A stretch of DNA of 64,000 nucleotides from Lewinellaceae bacterium (GCA_016708875.1 JADJFA010000002.1:310001-374000); one strand, 5' to 3'; shown: positions 45,934 through 54,428, counted from the first letter of the stretch. The notes: a model not told the origin generated them from the sequence alone. Program-made: numbers and translations.

Positions 45934-46974
45934 ATGGTGCTGCGCTATATTCTACTTGTTCTTATTTTTTTTGCTGCGCAAATTAAATTGTTGTCACAAG
46001 CAAATGCCGACTGCGTAACGGCCATGGAAATCTGCGACAAGAGAAATCTGAGCGTTAATTCGGCAGGTGGAGAAGGTTCCAACCGCAGTGAGGCCGATTT
46101 TATCGCGTGTTTTATGAGCAGCGAAAACAAAGGCCAGGCTGAAGAAAACTCCACCTGGTTGAAATTTGAAATTGCTGAAAGCGGTAGTCTCAGTTTCACC
46201 ATTACCCCACACAAAGCAGACGACGATATTGATTTTGTGGTGTATCGTTCCCTTGACGGCAGTTGCAAAAACATGAAAATTGTGCGTTGCAACGCGGGGG
46301 GCGACCCTTCCGACTGGGCTTCCCACAGCAGATGCCTGGGTCAAACTGGTCTGCGCAGCGGTGAAACTGACTCAAGCGAAGACGCTGGTTGCATGGATTC
46401 CGACGACAATGCCTGGCTTGCCCCGCTCAACGTCCTCAAAGGCGAAAAATACATCCTCTTAGTCAGCAACGTAACTACCCGTGGGCCAGGGTTCGATATT
46501 GATCTGGGCGGCTCGGCACTTCTACCCTGCGAAAAGAAAAAGCCTATCGCAGCAGCAAAGCCGAAACCCAAACCAGCCAAACCACAAACCAAGTCAGTGG
46601 TGGCTCCAGCAGCAAAACCAGCTCCTGAAAGCATTGGTGGGCGCAAGGTTGAAGTGAACGAAGAGGTAAAAGTGAAAGGGCGAAAAATCAAGCTCAAAGT
46701 CTGGGACAGTCAGGTGCAGGATGGAGACATTATTTCCATCTATCTCGACGAAAAAAAAGTGATTGACCGCATTTACCTCCTATTGAAGCCACAGGAATTT
46801 GAAATTGATCTCCCGCCTGGGAAAGAACACTATCTGACCGTGTTCGCAGATGATTTTGGGAAAGCTGAACCCAATACGGCCATGGTGCTCATCAACGACG
46901 GGCAGCGCGAACAGACAATTGACCTTGTAGCTGGCCGGAGGAAGCAGGAAAGTGTGAAAATTATTAGTGAGTGA
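45934..46974 (+). CDS. Hypothetical exported protein with jelly-roll-like N-terminal domain
   Basis: Secreted protein of 346 residues. Start at 45934 (MVLRYILLVLIFFAAQIKLL), signal peptide ending near SQA. The N-terminal domain resembles the pre-peptidase-like beta domains of Bacteroidota exoproteins: DCVTAMEICDKRNLSVNS, ENSTWLKFEIAESGSLSFTI, DDDIDFVVYRSLDGSC and GEKYILLVSNVT. A Lys/Pro/Ala-rich linker (residues 205-245) leads to a second beta domain, IKLKVWDSQVQDGDIISIYL and FEIDLPPGKEHYLTVFADD, of a type also found beside OmpA-like proteins. There is no T9SS domain. The stop overlaps that of convergent mqnB by 11 bases. Confidence 0.8.
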   Translation: MVLRYILLVLIFFAAQIKLLSQANADCVTAMEICDKRNLSVNSAGGEGSNRSEADFIACFMSSENKGQAEENSTWLKFEIAESGSLSFTITPHKADDDIDFVVYRSLDGSCKNMKIVRCNAGGDPSDWASHSRCLGQTGLRSGETDSSEDAGCMDSDDNAWLAPLNVLKGEKYILLVSNVTTRGPGFDIDLGGSALLPCEKKKPIAAAKPKPKPAKPQTKSVVAPAAKPAPESIGGRKVEVNEEVKVKGRKIKLKVWDSQVQDGDIISIYLDEKKVIDRIYLLLKPQEFEIDLPPGKEHYLTVFADDFGKAEPNTAMVLINDGQREQTIDLVAGRRKQESVKIISE

Positions 46975-47620
46975 CCACCTCCAACATCCCTACCAACACC
47001 TCATTCAAATTTCTGATCGCCAGCGGCAAATCCCAGGCATCTCGGTTACGTGGTTCCACTCGGTTGGAAATACTTCGGATTTCGGCAAATGGAACGCCCG
47101 ACAAAAGACAAGCGTAAAAAAACGCTGCCCCTTCCATACTCTCTACCTGTACATCGGGGTATTTCGCTCTAATCTTTTGAATTGAAGTCTCCGTGCCGTG
47201 TACTTTGTTCACCGTCAAGCCATTGCATGGAGAAAGATTCGGGATAGGAGCTTGCGGATTGACTAACAAAGACTGTGGCATAAAACCGAGTTCGGCCACA
47301 TCCGTAAATCGTCCGTCTGCTTCTTCCACGCCGAGATCGCCAAAACGTTCGCTGACAATTTGCACGACATCTCCAAGGTTTTGGTTGAAATTAAAAGCCC
47401 CTCCAATACCTGCATTAATGGCCCATTCAGGGCGATTCTGGGCAAAATAACGCCCTAGATGGAATGCTGTAGCGGTGCTGCCGACTCCTGTCACAAGCGT
47501 TTGTACCACCAGGTTTCCCCTTTCAAAAACCCCTTCTGTTTTTTGCTGGAATTTGGATTCAAGCCAAGCGATTGTTGGCGCAATTTCGAATGGTGTGGCG
47601 GCTACGAGCAGGATGTGCAT
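46964..47620 (-). CDS. mqnB: Futalosine hydrolase
   Basis: Nucleoside hydrolase-like enzyme of 218 residues in the futalosine route to menaquinone, cleaving futalosine to dehypoxanthine futalosine and hypoxanthine. It belongs to the PNP/MTA-nucleosidase superfamily: ILLVAATPFEIAPTIAWLE at the start, TLVTGVGSTATAFHLGRYF and NAGIGGAFNFNQNLGDVVQI, the nucleobase/ribose region VESMEGAAFFYACLLSGVP, and ISNRVEPRNRDAWDLPLAI at the end. The combination of EGAA and SNRVEPR separates MqnB from MTA/SAH nucleosidases. No other mqn gene is in the window. Confidence 0.92.
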   Translation of the reverse strand: MHILLVAATPFEIAPTIAWLESKFQQKTEGVFERGNLVVQTLVTGVGSTATAFHLGRYFAQNRPEWAINAGIGGAFNFNQNLGDVVQIVSERFGDLGVEEADGRFTDVAELGFMPQSLLVNPQAPIPNLSPCNGLTVNKVHGTETSIQKIRAKYPDVQVESMEGAAFFYACLLSGVPFAEIRSISNRVEPRNRDAWDLPLAIRNLNEVLVGMLEVVTH

Positions 47621-47686
47621 TTTTCTATGAACTGTGAATTAGTCCGCGAATGTAGGGTTGTGCAAAAAATATCTCTATAGAAAAGT

Positions 47687-47779
47687 TCGCGATATTTTAT
47701 TTTGCATTTCTTGCAATAAACCTCGTAGGTTTTAAAAACCTACGAGGTTTGGCATCGATAATAGAATAAAATATCGCGA
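47687..47779. repeat. Nested inverted repeats
   Basis: The outer pair TCGCGATATTTTAT (47687) / ATAAAATATCGCGA (ends 47779) encloses an inner perfect hairpin AAACCTCGTAGGTTTT / AAAACCTACGAGGTTT (47718-47750). The arms fill the divergent gap between mqnB and the methyltransferase gene. Short words GTAGGTTTT recall the palindrome at 45796. Confidence 0.85.
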
Positions 47780-47875
47780 TAAAATCTCCCCACTACACTT
47801 ATGACTCAACCCGTTAGATTCCCGGAACAGAGTTCCGGGGTACACACTACCTTCGCTGCCGCAAAATGGATTTTG

Positions 47876-48607
47876 ATGAAAAAAGAATGGTTCGCGGAGT
47901 GGTTTGATTCGCCTTATTATCACCTCCTTTATAAAAGCCGCGACGAAAACGAGGCCAAGGCAGCGCTCGACCATTTGCTGCTCGCACTCAATCTATTGCC
48001 TGGGAGCAGGGTACTCGACCTCGCTTGTGGCAAAGGGCGTCATTCCCGCTACCTTGCCGAAAAAGGATACGACGTTACGGGGCTTGATATTTCTGCGGCG
48101 AGCATCCTATTCGCTCGCCAATTCGAGCACGAGCGCCTGGAATTTTACCAACATGACATGCGCAAATCCCTCAGAATCAATTATTTTGATGCTGTGATGA
48201 ATATGTTTACCAGTTTTGGCTATTTCAAAACTGATGCAGACCATTTGCTTGCGCTGAAGAACGTGGCGAAAGACCTGAAGCCAGGCGGGCTGTTTTTGCT
48301 TGATTTTTTCAACGCCAACTTTATCCATCAAAATCTTGTGCGTTCTGAAATGAAAACGGTGGACAAGATCACTTTTCACTTAAAAAGATGGGTGCGCAGC
48401 GGGTATGTTTTCAAATCGGTGGAGTTCGAGACAGCGGGGCGCTTGTTCCACTTTCAAGAACAGGTGCGGCTTTTTGAATTGACTGATTTTGAATCCCTTC
48501 TTACATCGGCTGGCCTGCGTATGCGCCAAACTTTTGGCGACTATGATCTTTCCGCTTTTGATGTAAACACCTCTAAACGCCTGATTTTCATCGCTGAAAA
48601 ACCCTAA
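47876..48607 (+). CDS. Class I SAM-dependent methyltransferase
   Basis: Cytosolic methyltransferase of about 243 residues with a Rossmann-fold SAM domain: motif I RVLDLACGKGRHSRYLAE, motif II GYDVTGLDISAASILFAR, acidic loop YQHDMRKSL and post-motif FDAVMNMFTSFGYF, then LKPGGLFLLDFFNANFI. The substrate is not known. The open frame starts at 47801, but the first 25 codons are weakly hydrophobic and contain a small hairpin CCCGGAAC/GTTCCGGG; MKKEWFAEWFDSPYYHLLY at 47876 is the conserved beginning of this group. It is followed by the PAP2 gene 5 bases later, probably an operon. Confidence 0.88.
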   Translation: MKKEWFAEWFDSPYYHLLYKSRDENEAKAALDHLLLALNLLPGSRVLDLACGKGRHSRYLAEKGYDVTGLDISAASILFARQFEHERLEFYQHDMRKSLRINYFDAVMNMFTSFGYFKTDADHLLALKNVAKDLKPGGLFLLDFFNANFIHQNLVRSEMKTVDKITFHLKRWVRSGYVFKSVEFETAGRLFHFQEQVRLFELTDFESLLTSAGLRMRQTFGDYDLSAFDVNTSKRLIFIAEKP

Positions 48608-48612
48608 GTTCC

Positions 48613-49173
48613 ATGCTCGAAATGCTCCAACAATGGGACGCTGCTTTTTTTCAATGTATCAATAGCAGTCTCAGCAACCCGGTCTTTGACGTGCTGTTGC
48701 CATGGTTCCGGGAAAAATGGTTTTGGATGCCCGTTTACATTTTTGTGGCGGCCTTTGCGATCATCAATTTTCGGAGACGTGGCTGGATTATCCTTTTGGG
48801 TCTTGCACTAGCTGCCGGACTGGCCGATTTCACAAGCAGCACATTGGTGAAGAAAAATGTGCAACGGCTACGTCCTTGCAATGACGTGGAAATGATTGGC
48901 CAGGTGCAACTGCGGGTTCCCTGCGGAGGCGGTTACAGTTTCACTTCCAGCCACGCTGCCAACCATTTTGCCGCTGCCGTATTCCTGATCGGGATGTTTG
49001 GGGGTTTGGCCCGTTGGGTACGCCCGACGGCACTGATTTGGGCAGGGTTAATCGCTTTTTCGCAGGTATATGTGGGCGTACACTATCCTGGCGATGTATT
49101 GTGCGGGGCTGCCTTGGGCGCTGCAATTGGTTGGTGGGCCGTTTTTACATGGCGCAGGTGGCTTTTACGATGA
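48613..49173 (+). CDS. PAP2 family phosphatase
   Basis: Integral membrane phosphatase of 186 residues with five to six helices, likely for undecaprenyl diphosphate or phosphatidylglycerol phosphate. The three phosphatase motifs are visible: KKNVQRLRPC (KxxxxxxRP), YSFTSSHAANHFAA (PSGH-type with SSH) and SQVYVGVHYPGDVLCG (SRxxxxxHxxxD-type with a Ser-Gln replacing Ser-Arg). The N-terminus AAFFQCINSSLSNPVFD matches bacterial undecaprenyl pyrophosphatases of the BcrC/PgpB type. The change of the usual Arg in motif three to Gln deserves checking. It is probably cotranscribed with the methyltransferase. Confidence 0.88.
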   Translation: MLEMLQQWDAAFFQCINSSLSNPVFDVLLPWFREKWFWMPVYIFVAAFAIINFRRRGWIILLGLALAAGLADFTSSTLVKKNVQRLRPCNDVEMIGQVQLRVPCGGGYSFTSSHAANHFAAAVFLIGMFGGLARWVRPTALIWAGLIAFSQVYVGVHYPGDVLCGAALGAAIGWWAVFTWRRWLLR

Positions 49174-49304
49174 GGCCCGCCTTTGCAAACACAGTTAAAG
49201 TTTTCGACTACAAAAAGACGCTTTGTAATTTTCGGCGTGGTTTTTGGCTAAGGTATTTTCAAACACATTCATTTTACTGCAAGTCATTGAAAATCATCCT
49301 CTTT

Positions 49305-49739
49305 ATGAAACACTTTACCAAACTTACAGTATTGCTTTGCCTCCTTGTTTTGAGTTATAAAAACACGGCACAATCCCTAAAATGCGTAGACAATTCGCAA
49401 AATGCCGGCAAGGTTGAATGGCTTGAGCGGCAGGTTAACACGGGCAATGTTCCATTTGGTCAGGCTGTAACACGCGAATTCAGGGTCAAGAACATCAGCA
49501 GTGAAAATCTGATGATCCTGCAAGTAAAAAGTACCTGCCATTGTGTTACTTCTGAGTGGGATCAAGACCCCATTGCACCCGGCAAAACAGGCATCATTAA
49601 AGTAACTTACGACGGCCAAAGAGAAGGCGATTTTTACCGTATTGTCTCGGTAATTACCAATTTTGACTCTATGCAGTCCATTCCGCTGGCTTTGACTGGA
49701 AAGCTGGAGAAGAAGCCAGAAGCTAGTGTTGGAAATTAA
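49305..49739 (+). CDS. DUF1573 exported protein
   Basis: Second DUF1573 protein, 144 residues. Signal peptide MKHFTKLTVLLCLLVLSY from ATG 49305. A short spacer leads into the Ig-like domain: VEWLERQVNTGNVPFGQAV, TREFRVKNISSENLMI, KSTCHCVTSEWDQDPIAPG and KTGIIKVTYDGQREGDFYR. The CxC is CHC here rather than the usual CGC. It closes with IPLALTGKLEKKPEA. The function of the family is unknown; a periplasmic protein-protein contact role has been proposed. A hairpin follows 27 bases later. Confidence 0.88.
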   Translation: MKHFTKLTVLLCLLVLSYKNTAQSLKCVDNSQNAGKVEWLERQVNTGNVPFGQAVTREFRVKNISSENLMILQVKSTCHCVTSEWDQDPIAPGKTGIIKVTYDGQREGDFYRIVSVITNFDSMQSIPLALTGKLEKKPEASVGN

Positions 49740-49765
49740 GATATTTTGCAGATATTTAGATTTTG

Positions 49766-49798
49766 ACCCGTCCTACGGCTTGAAGCCATAGGACGGGT
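49766..49798. repeat. Hairpin ACCCGTCCTACGGCT/AGCCATAGGACGGGT
   Basis: Fifteen-base arms with one mismatch around a 3-base loop, followed by TTTCTTTT. It shares its word with the perfect hairpin at 17721-17751, 32 kb away. Its position after the DUF1573 stop and the T-rich tail allow a terminator role. Confidence 0.8.
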
Positions 49799-49853
49799 TT
49801 TCTTTTCCCTAAATCTGTACCTTGCGGCCTCTTTCAACCGACCCGAATGCACT

Positions 49854-50252
49854 ATGGATTTGATTTTCAGCAACTTACCCACGCTTTTTATCACTGCCTT
49901 TTTTGCCATCCTTTTTCTCCAATCGGGGCTTGACAAGTTGCTGGACTACCGTGGCAATCTCGATTACCTCAGCGAACATTTCAAAAACAGTCCCTTTTCT
50001 GGCAGCGTTCGACTGCTTTTGCCCACCATTACAGTCCTCGAAGTCCTTACAGGCCTGGTTTCCGCCTGGGCTTTTTTGCAGGTTTTGCTGACTGGTCAGA
50101 GCACTGCGGCCATTTTCAGTCCTGCGCTGGCCGGGGTTTCGCTTTTGAGCCTGTTTTTGGGGCAACGTGTTGGAAAGGACTATGCTGGAGCGGCATCTTT
50201 GGTACCTTATTTTGTGGTGGTACTGCTAGGTCTTTGGATGATAAAAATGTAA
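49854..50252 (+). CDS. DoxX-like membrane protein
   Basis: Small membrane protein of 132 residues with four predicted helices: LPTLFITAFFAILFLQSGLD, LLLPTITVLEVLTGLVSAW, FSPALAGVSLLSLFLGQRV and LVPYFVVVLLGLWM. FLQSGLDKLLDYRGNLDYL is the usual F..sG..Kl.d. block of DoxX/DoxD-like proteins. It may take part in a redox or membrane-stress function, as for other DoxX members, but this is inference. It starts 114 bases after the DUF1573 gene and ends 3 bases before the EEP gene, so the pair is likely translated from one transcript. Confidence 0.82.
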   Translation: MDLIFSNLPTLFITAFFAILFLQSGLDKLLDYRGNLDYLSEHFKNSPFSGSVRLLLPTITVLEVLTGLVSAWAFLQVLLTGQSTAAIFSPALAGVSLLSLFLGQRVGKDYAGAASLVPYFVVVLLGLWMIKM

Positions 50253-50255
50253 AAC

Positions 50256-51359
50256 ATGAACCTCAAGCACACCATCCGTCGCAGCCTTGGCGCGATCCTG
50301 ATTCTCCTGATTTGCTATTTCCTCGGAATATTCGTGTACGGCTGGTTGAGCGATTGGCAACCGGAGGCTGCGCCTACCACGCTCCCTTTTGACCAGGTTT
50401 CATCGGATAAAATGCTGACTGACAGCGTATTCACTTTCGTTACCTGGAATGTCGGCTTCGGTGGCCTGGGCGCTGAATCTGATTTTTTTTACGACGATGA
50501 GGGTATCTGGTATTCCGGCAGCAGCATGACCCAGACACCTCGGAATCTGGTAGAAAAAAATCTGGCCGGCGCACTGGGCTTTTTCCAACAATACAGGGAT
50601 AGCGTGGATTTCTTCCTCCTGCAAGAAGTGGACATAGAATCGGACCGAAGCCATCGCATCATGCAGTACGATGCTTACCAAAAGTCTCTGCCGGGATTTA
50701 TGGCAGATTTTGCGCTCAATTATAAATGTGATCGTGTGCCCATTCCTCTGCTCGAACCTTGGAATGCGTATGGGGCGGTGCTTTCAGGTTTGGCCACTTT
50801 TAGCCGCTTCCAACCCGTTGAAGCCACCCGCCACCAGCTCCCCGGACACTACCCAATGCCCGACCGTATCTTTCAACTGGACCGTTGCGCGGCACTGCAC
50901 CGTTACCCGACCACGCGAAACAAAGAATTGGTTATAATTAATTTACACAACTCGGCCTACGACCCCGGCGACAAAATAAAGGCCATCCAATTGCCCTATC
51001 TCCGCGATCTCGCCCAGGCTGAATACGCAAAAGGAAATTATGTGATACTCGGTGGCGACTGGAATCAATGTCCACCTCATTTTCGATTTGATTCGTTTAT
51101 GCCTGGCAATGCCCAAGGCTATGTGCAGGGAAATTTGCCGCCTGATTTTTTCCCGGAAGATTGGGCTTTCGCCTATGATCCCACGGTGCCAACCAACCGC
51201 AAAGCCCGTGATCCATACTTGAAAGGGAAGACTTTTGAGATCTTGATTGATTTCTTTCTGGTTTCGCCCAATGTGCGCATTCGTTCAGTAAAGGCTGTAA
51301 ATCAAGGTTTTCAATACTCAGACCACCAGCCAGTCATGATAACTGTGGAACTTCAATAA
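50256..51359 (+). CDS. Endonuclease/exonuclease/phosphatase (EEP) family protein, membrane-anchored
   Basis: Exported or membrane-anchored metallophosphodiesterase-fold enzyme of 367 residues. The N-terminal helix LGAILILLICYFLGIFVYG (residues 10-30) anchors it. EEP motifs are intact: TWNVGFGGLGA (metal Asn), FFLLQEVDIESD (catalytic Glu), INLHNSAYD (second Asn/His), VILGGDWNQCPP (catalytic Asp and Asn) and the final SDHQPVMI (Asp-His pair). The substrate may be nucleic acid or a phospholipid head group and cannot be decided. DoxX lies directly upstream, cas6 143 bases downstream. Confidence 0.9.
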   Translation: MNLKHTIRRSLGAILILLICYFLGIFVYGWLSDWQPEAAPTTLPFDQVSSDKMLTDSVFTFVTWNVGFGGLGAESDFFYDDEGIWYSGSSMTQTPRNLVEKNLAGALGFFQQYRDSVDFFLLQEVDIESDRSHRIMQYDAYQKSLPGFMADFALNYKCDRVPIPLLEPWNAYGAVLSGLATFSRFQPVEATRHQLPGHYPMPDRIFQLDRCAALHRYPTTRNKELVIINLHNSAYDPGDKIKAIQLPYLRDLAQAEYAKGNYVILGGDWNQCPPHFRFDSFMPGNAQGYVQGNLPPDFFPEDWAFAYDPTVPTNRKARDPYLKGKTFEILIDFFLVSPNVRIRSVKAVNQGFQYSDHQPVMITVELQ

Positions 51360-51405
51360 TACCGCACAGGGTTTCTTCCTGAAACTCCTCCCTTTTAAAT
51401 TTTTC

Positions 51406-51435
51406 TTGAAAAAACGGAACTGTTTTGTACTTTTC
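51406..51435 (+). promoter_or_regulatory. Possible promoter of cas6
   Basis: TTG at 51406-51408 and TACTTTTC at 51428-51435, 19 bases apart, come close to the TTTG / TAnnTTTG pair (last base C). Transcription would begin near 51442, leaving a leader of about 60 bases. Confidence 0.4.
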
Positions 51436-51502
51436 GCCCTGAAAAATGACTTTTACAAAACAATACGGGGAAATTTAATCTTCTTTTAATCTATTGTGAA
51501 GT

Positions 51503-52388
51503 ATGCGCATCCAGTTTACCCTAACGTGCCAAAAGGGAACAATCATCCCAATCAATTACCAATCGGAAATCTCCAATTGGGTTTTCAGCGTCCTTTCCAA
51601 AGCCAGCCCGGAAATGTCTGCATGGGCTCAAAAGCGCGGTTATGACTTCGCTTCTCGCACTTTCAAACTGTTCACATTCAGTCCATTAGCCATCTATCCA
51701 TACGAAATGGATCAGGTGCGGCAGGAGTTCAAACTTCAGGGAAATCAGGTAAAACTCACGTTTTCTACCTTTATTGATCCGTCTTTTGAGCAGCAAATCA
51801 TACAGCTATTCCGCCAGATGCCGCTCACATTGGGTCTTGTGGAAGGCCAACCAGCGCGTTTTGAAGTGAAGCATTGGCAGGTAATGCCGCACCCAAATTT
51901 CAAAGAGGGTATGCAGTTCAAGGCTAGTTCGCCGATTTCGGTCACTAATGTTGACGACGAAAAGCCCATGCCCAACCCTTACTTGATGCCTGACAATCCC
52001 GACTATGATGTGAGTTTTTTTTACGCACGCTGTACGCCGTTTCAAAGCTGCCACTCAATATAAATCTTTGGCATCCCTAAAATTGATTGACCCTTCCTTC
52101 GCTATGAATTTCAGGATGTTTGGACAGTCAAAATCAAGGCTTATTCACCTGAAACCAAACGCGGACGGTATACAACAGTTGCGCGGTTTTGTCTACGATT
52201 TTGAGGTTGCCATGTCCTTACCACTGCTGGAATTTTGCTACTATGCTGGCTTCGGCGAGTACCCTCAGCTCGGCTTTGGCTACGTCGAAATAAAAGAGAA
52301 GGAGAAAGAAAAAGAAAAAAGCTACGGCGGCAGTAACAAACCATACGGCAACAACCACGGTGAAGGCCACCATAGAGGTCAAAACTAA
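51503..52388 (+). CDS. cas6: CRISPR-associated endoribonuclease Cas6, frameshifted, without neighbouring cas genes
   Basis: Cas6 processes CRISPR transcripts into crRNAs. The first half reads MRIQFTLTCQKGTIIPINYQ, ISNWVFSVLSKASPEMSAWA and TFKLFTFSPLAIYPYE, the typical RAMP-fold beginning. The second half has ASLKLIDPSFAMNFRMF and ends with the Gly-rich loop YYAGFGEYPQLGFGYVEI. One base in the T-run at about 52013-52021 separates the halves; with one indel the protein is about 295 residues, FFFTHAVRRFKAATQYKS joining them. The last 30 residues after the Gly-rich loop are unusual: a Lys-Glu run (KEKEKEKEKSYGG) and an Asn/Gly/His-rich tail. No repeat array, cas1, cas2 or effector gene is in the window. 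Confidence 0.88.
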
Positions 52389-52392
52389 TGCC

Positions 52393-53199
52393 TCATCGGC
52401 AAACCTTCATGTAAGTGCCTGTTTCCCAATTAAATGCATATCGCTCCACGGTGTTGGCCGGCACAGCCCGATCCACGTCATTGTCAGGTTCGGTACCTTG
52501 CGTCACCAAATCAAATTCCCACCAACCAGTCACTGTTTCCACTGTTGGGAGCAATTGAATAGCCTTGTCAAAGGAGTACGACCGCTCGAAATCTTCTGCG
52601 AGCATCCCCATGTTATCCTCGTGAATGGTAAGGTTGAACACCTTTTCCAGATCCTCCAGATTGAGGAATGAAAGGAATTCAGCGTACACCCCTTGCCCCA
52701 TCCAACTCATCTGGAGACTGAGGCATGTTTGATTCTCACCCAGTTGGGCAAGGCCGATATCGCCTCCATGGCCACCTCCGCCAAGGGAGGCATGGTGTTT
52801 TGCAAATCGTTCGATGATCCAGTTGCCGTCCGCCCTCCTGCTAAAAATCGCGATACTAATCTGTACACCGCAGTCATGGCAATCGCTGACCGCTCCTCCT
52901 TCGTAGTGTAGCGTCTCGAATACGGCAACTGCCCGCTCAATATCGTATGTAGTGTAAAACAACAACGTGTCGAGCCTGGTGTGCATCCAGCCGTCGTCAG
53001 AAAGATTGGCCGAAAGTTCATCTGCATACGTATAAGGCTCCCAAAGGGCTTCACCAGCCTCTGTAATGGAATCGGCATCAAAAAGTCGGATCAAAAGGGT
53101 GCTATTGTCTTCTAAATCAAAGGTTTTGGAGATTTCGATTTGGGCAGGAACCAACGTTGTATAGAGTGCGAAAACGGCTGTCAGGATGATTTTTTCCAT
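52393..53199 (-). CDS. Hypothetical exported protein
   Basis: Protein of 268 residues with a signal peptide, MEKIILTAVFALYTTLVPAQ from 53199 (the ATG 12 codons earlier is less likely). I recognise no family. Visible features: DLEDNSTLLIRLFDADSIT near the mature start, SDCHDCGVQISIAIFSRRAD with two Cys, a Gly-rich turn SLGGGGHGGDIG, and VETVTGWWEFDLVTQGTEPD near the end, a set of alternating strands suggestive of a beta-rich domain. A -7-like TATTTTTG on the minus strand at 53222-53229 stands 23 bases before the start. It is convergent to cas6, with 4 bases between the stop codons. Confidence 0.78.
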   Translation of the reverse strand: MEKIILTAVFALYTTLVPAQIEISKTFDLEDNSTLLIRLFDADSITEAGEALWEPYTYADELSANLSDDGWMHTRLDTLLFYTTYDIERAVAVFETLHYEGGAVSDCHDCGVQISIAIFSRRADGNWIIERFAKHHASLGGGGHGGDIGLAQLGENQTCLSLQMSWMGQGVYAEFLSFLNLEDLEKVFNLTIHEDNMGMLAEDFERSYSFDKAIQLLPTVETVTGWWEFDLVTQGTEPDNDVDRAVPANTVERYAFNWETGTYMKVCR

Positions 53200-53221
53200 G
53201 AAATGATTAATTTTGAAAAAG

Positions 53222-53229
53222 CAAAAATA
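53222..53229 (-). promoter_or_regulatory. -7 element TATTTTTG
   Basis: On the minus strand TATTTTTG matches TAnnTTTG, 23 bases before the preferred start of the exported protein at 53199, which supports that start. Confidence 0.4.
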
Positions 53230-53314
53230 GGGCATTGAACGATGGAGCTCTGTTCCTTAACATAGGAATCTCAGGCAGTCCAAGCCTTAAGTCTTTTTCA
53301 AAGTACAGGCTAGC

Positions 53315-53749
53315 TCAAACCCATTCAAAATCTTCTGACTTTGGTAATGCCTCCAAAATAGCGCCCACTTGTGCAGAAGGGACTTTTATTTTGCGCAAAT
53401 TGGTGTCAATCCAGGCGCAATCCACGTTCATTACGGCACAAAGGGTTCCTTCTGCAAGGGTGATTTCGTGTCGGAAAGAATATCGCGCATAATCACGGCG
53501 CAATTTAGTGACGAGCAGATTGATAAAAATCGTGTCGCCGGGACGCACCTCGCGTCGAAAAATGGCTTCCTCCCGAAACAATACCGGGCCAAAATGCTCC
53601 GCCTGCATCAATTCGTAGCTCAGACCAAATTTCGTCAGAAATTCCAGCCGGGCCGTAGCGCCAAAATCATAATAGACCGAATGGCGCAGGTGAAAATTGG
53701 CATCAAAATCTGCCCAGCGCAAGGGCATAGGAAGCGACAAATCAGACAT
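53315..53749 (-). CDS. Acyl-CoA thioesterase (hotdog fold, 4HBT-like)
   Basis: Cytosolic single-domain hotdog protein of 144 residues, probably hydrolysing an acyl-CoA. RWADFDANFHLRHSVYYDF near the start is the 4HBT signature with the active-site Asp (DFD.N.HLR.S.Y); RLEFLTKFGLSYELMQAE, FRREVRPGDTIFINLLVTKL and YSFRHEITLAEGTLCAVMNV follow as the central helix and sheet. The ATG at 53749 (MSDLSLPMPLRWADF) is preferred over one 21 codons upstream, which overlaps the terminator. The true substrate is unknown. Confidence 0.87.
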   Translation of the reverse strand: MSDLSLPMPLRWADFDANFHLRHSVYYDFGATARLEFLTKFGLSYELMQAEHFGPVLFREEAIFRREVRPGDTIFINLLVTKLRRDYARYSFRHEITLAEGTLCAVMNVDCAWIDTNLRKIKVPSAQVGAILEALPKSEDFEWV

Positions 53750-53768
53750 AAGCGAATGTTTTCTTGAG

Positions 53769-53806
53769 TAAAAAGGGCCTGTCAACGATACGTTGCCAGG
53801 CCCTCG
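53769..53806 (-). terminator. Intrinsic terminator of the DUF1573 gene
   Basis: On the minus strand AGGGCCTGGCAACG / CGTTGACAGGCCCT with a short loop (one mismatch) is followed by TTTTT. It lies 24 bases after the DUF1573 stop at 53830 and before the thioesterase start. Confidence 0.8.
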
Positions 53807-53829
53807 AATCAATCCGTGGATTGAAAGTA

Positions 53830-54378
53830 TTATCCTCCTTTGACAGCAGGCTGTTCTTTGCCTTTTACTTCACCCTTGATCTCGATAAAAGTCTCGGTAG
53901 GGGTGGTGTTCGCCGTTACAGTCACGCGTTTGCTTTGCGGACCAGGTTTGCCTTTGGAGTTGAATTCCACTTTGATTTCGCCCTCTCCGCCGGGTGGGAT
54001 TGGCTCTTTGGGCCAAGTAGGAACCGTGCAGCCACAAGAACCTTTGCAGTTGCTGATCACTAGCGGTTCGCTTCCGGTGTTTTTGAATTTGTAGGCATGT
54101 TTCACAATTTCGCCTTCGTTGATATTGCCAAAGTCGAACACTGGTTGGTCATACTGGATGGTGGTTGCAGGGCCTGCGGGTACCGCCACTACGTTTTCGT
54201 TCATTCCAGGGATGTTGCCGGATTGTTTGGAAACGTCGAGCGAGGCGGCTGACTCGTGGATTTTTTCAGCCTCCGATTGGCCGAACCAGTTTTTGAAACC
54301 GCCACCAACTAGATTGGCAACCAATAAAATGGCGAGTAAGGCGAGCAGTCCGATTTGGACTTGTTTATTCCTTTCCAT
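53830..54378 (-). CDS. DUF1573 protein with N-terminal membrane anchor
   Basis: Third DUF1573 protein, 182 residues. From ATG 54378 it starts MERNKQVQIGLLALLAILLV, an N-terminal helix that may remain uncleaved. A polar linker (residues 30-70) leads into IQYDQPVFDFGNINEGEIVK, HAYKFKNTGSEPLVISNC, KGSCGCTVPTWPKEPIPPGG and EGEIKVEFNSKGKPGPQ, the full DUF1573 pattern with CGC and the PPGG turn. The end is TFIEIKGEVKGKEQP. A minus-strand TACTTTTG at 54429-54436, about 51 bases upstream, fits as its -7 element. Confidence 0.92.
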   Translation of the reverse strand: MERNKQVQIGLLALLAILLVANLVGGGFKNWFGQSEAEKIHESAASLDVSKQSGNIPGMNENVVAVPAGPATTIQYDQPVFDFGNINEGEIVKHAYKFKNTGSEPLVISNCKGSCGCTVPTWPKEPIPPGGEGEIKVEFNSKGKPGPQSKRVTVTANTTPTETFIEIKGEVKGKEQPAVKGG

Positions 54379-54428
54379 GTTTGAAGTATTTATGGTGAAA
54401 GATTCGATGGATAACATTTTTCTTGGGT

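Noticed and set aside
47821..47839. Small hairpin CCCGGAAC/GTTCCGGG as a regulatory site
   Set aside because: Eight-base arms are too short to separate from chance, though it lies before the preferred methyltransferase start.
51360..52400. CRISPR array near cas6
   Set aside because: I looked for direct repeats of 25-40 bases with regular spacers on both sides of cas6 and through the rest of the window and found none.
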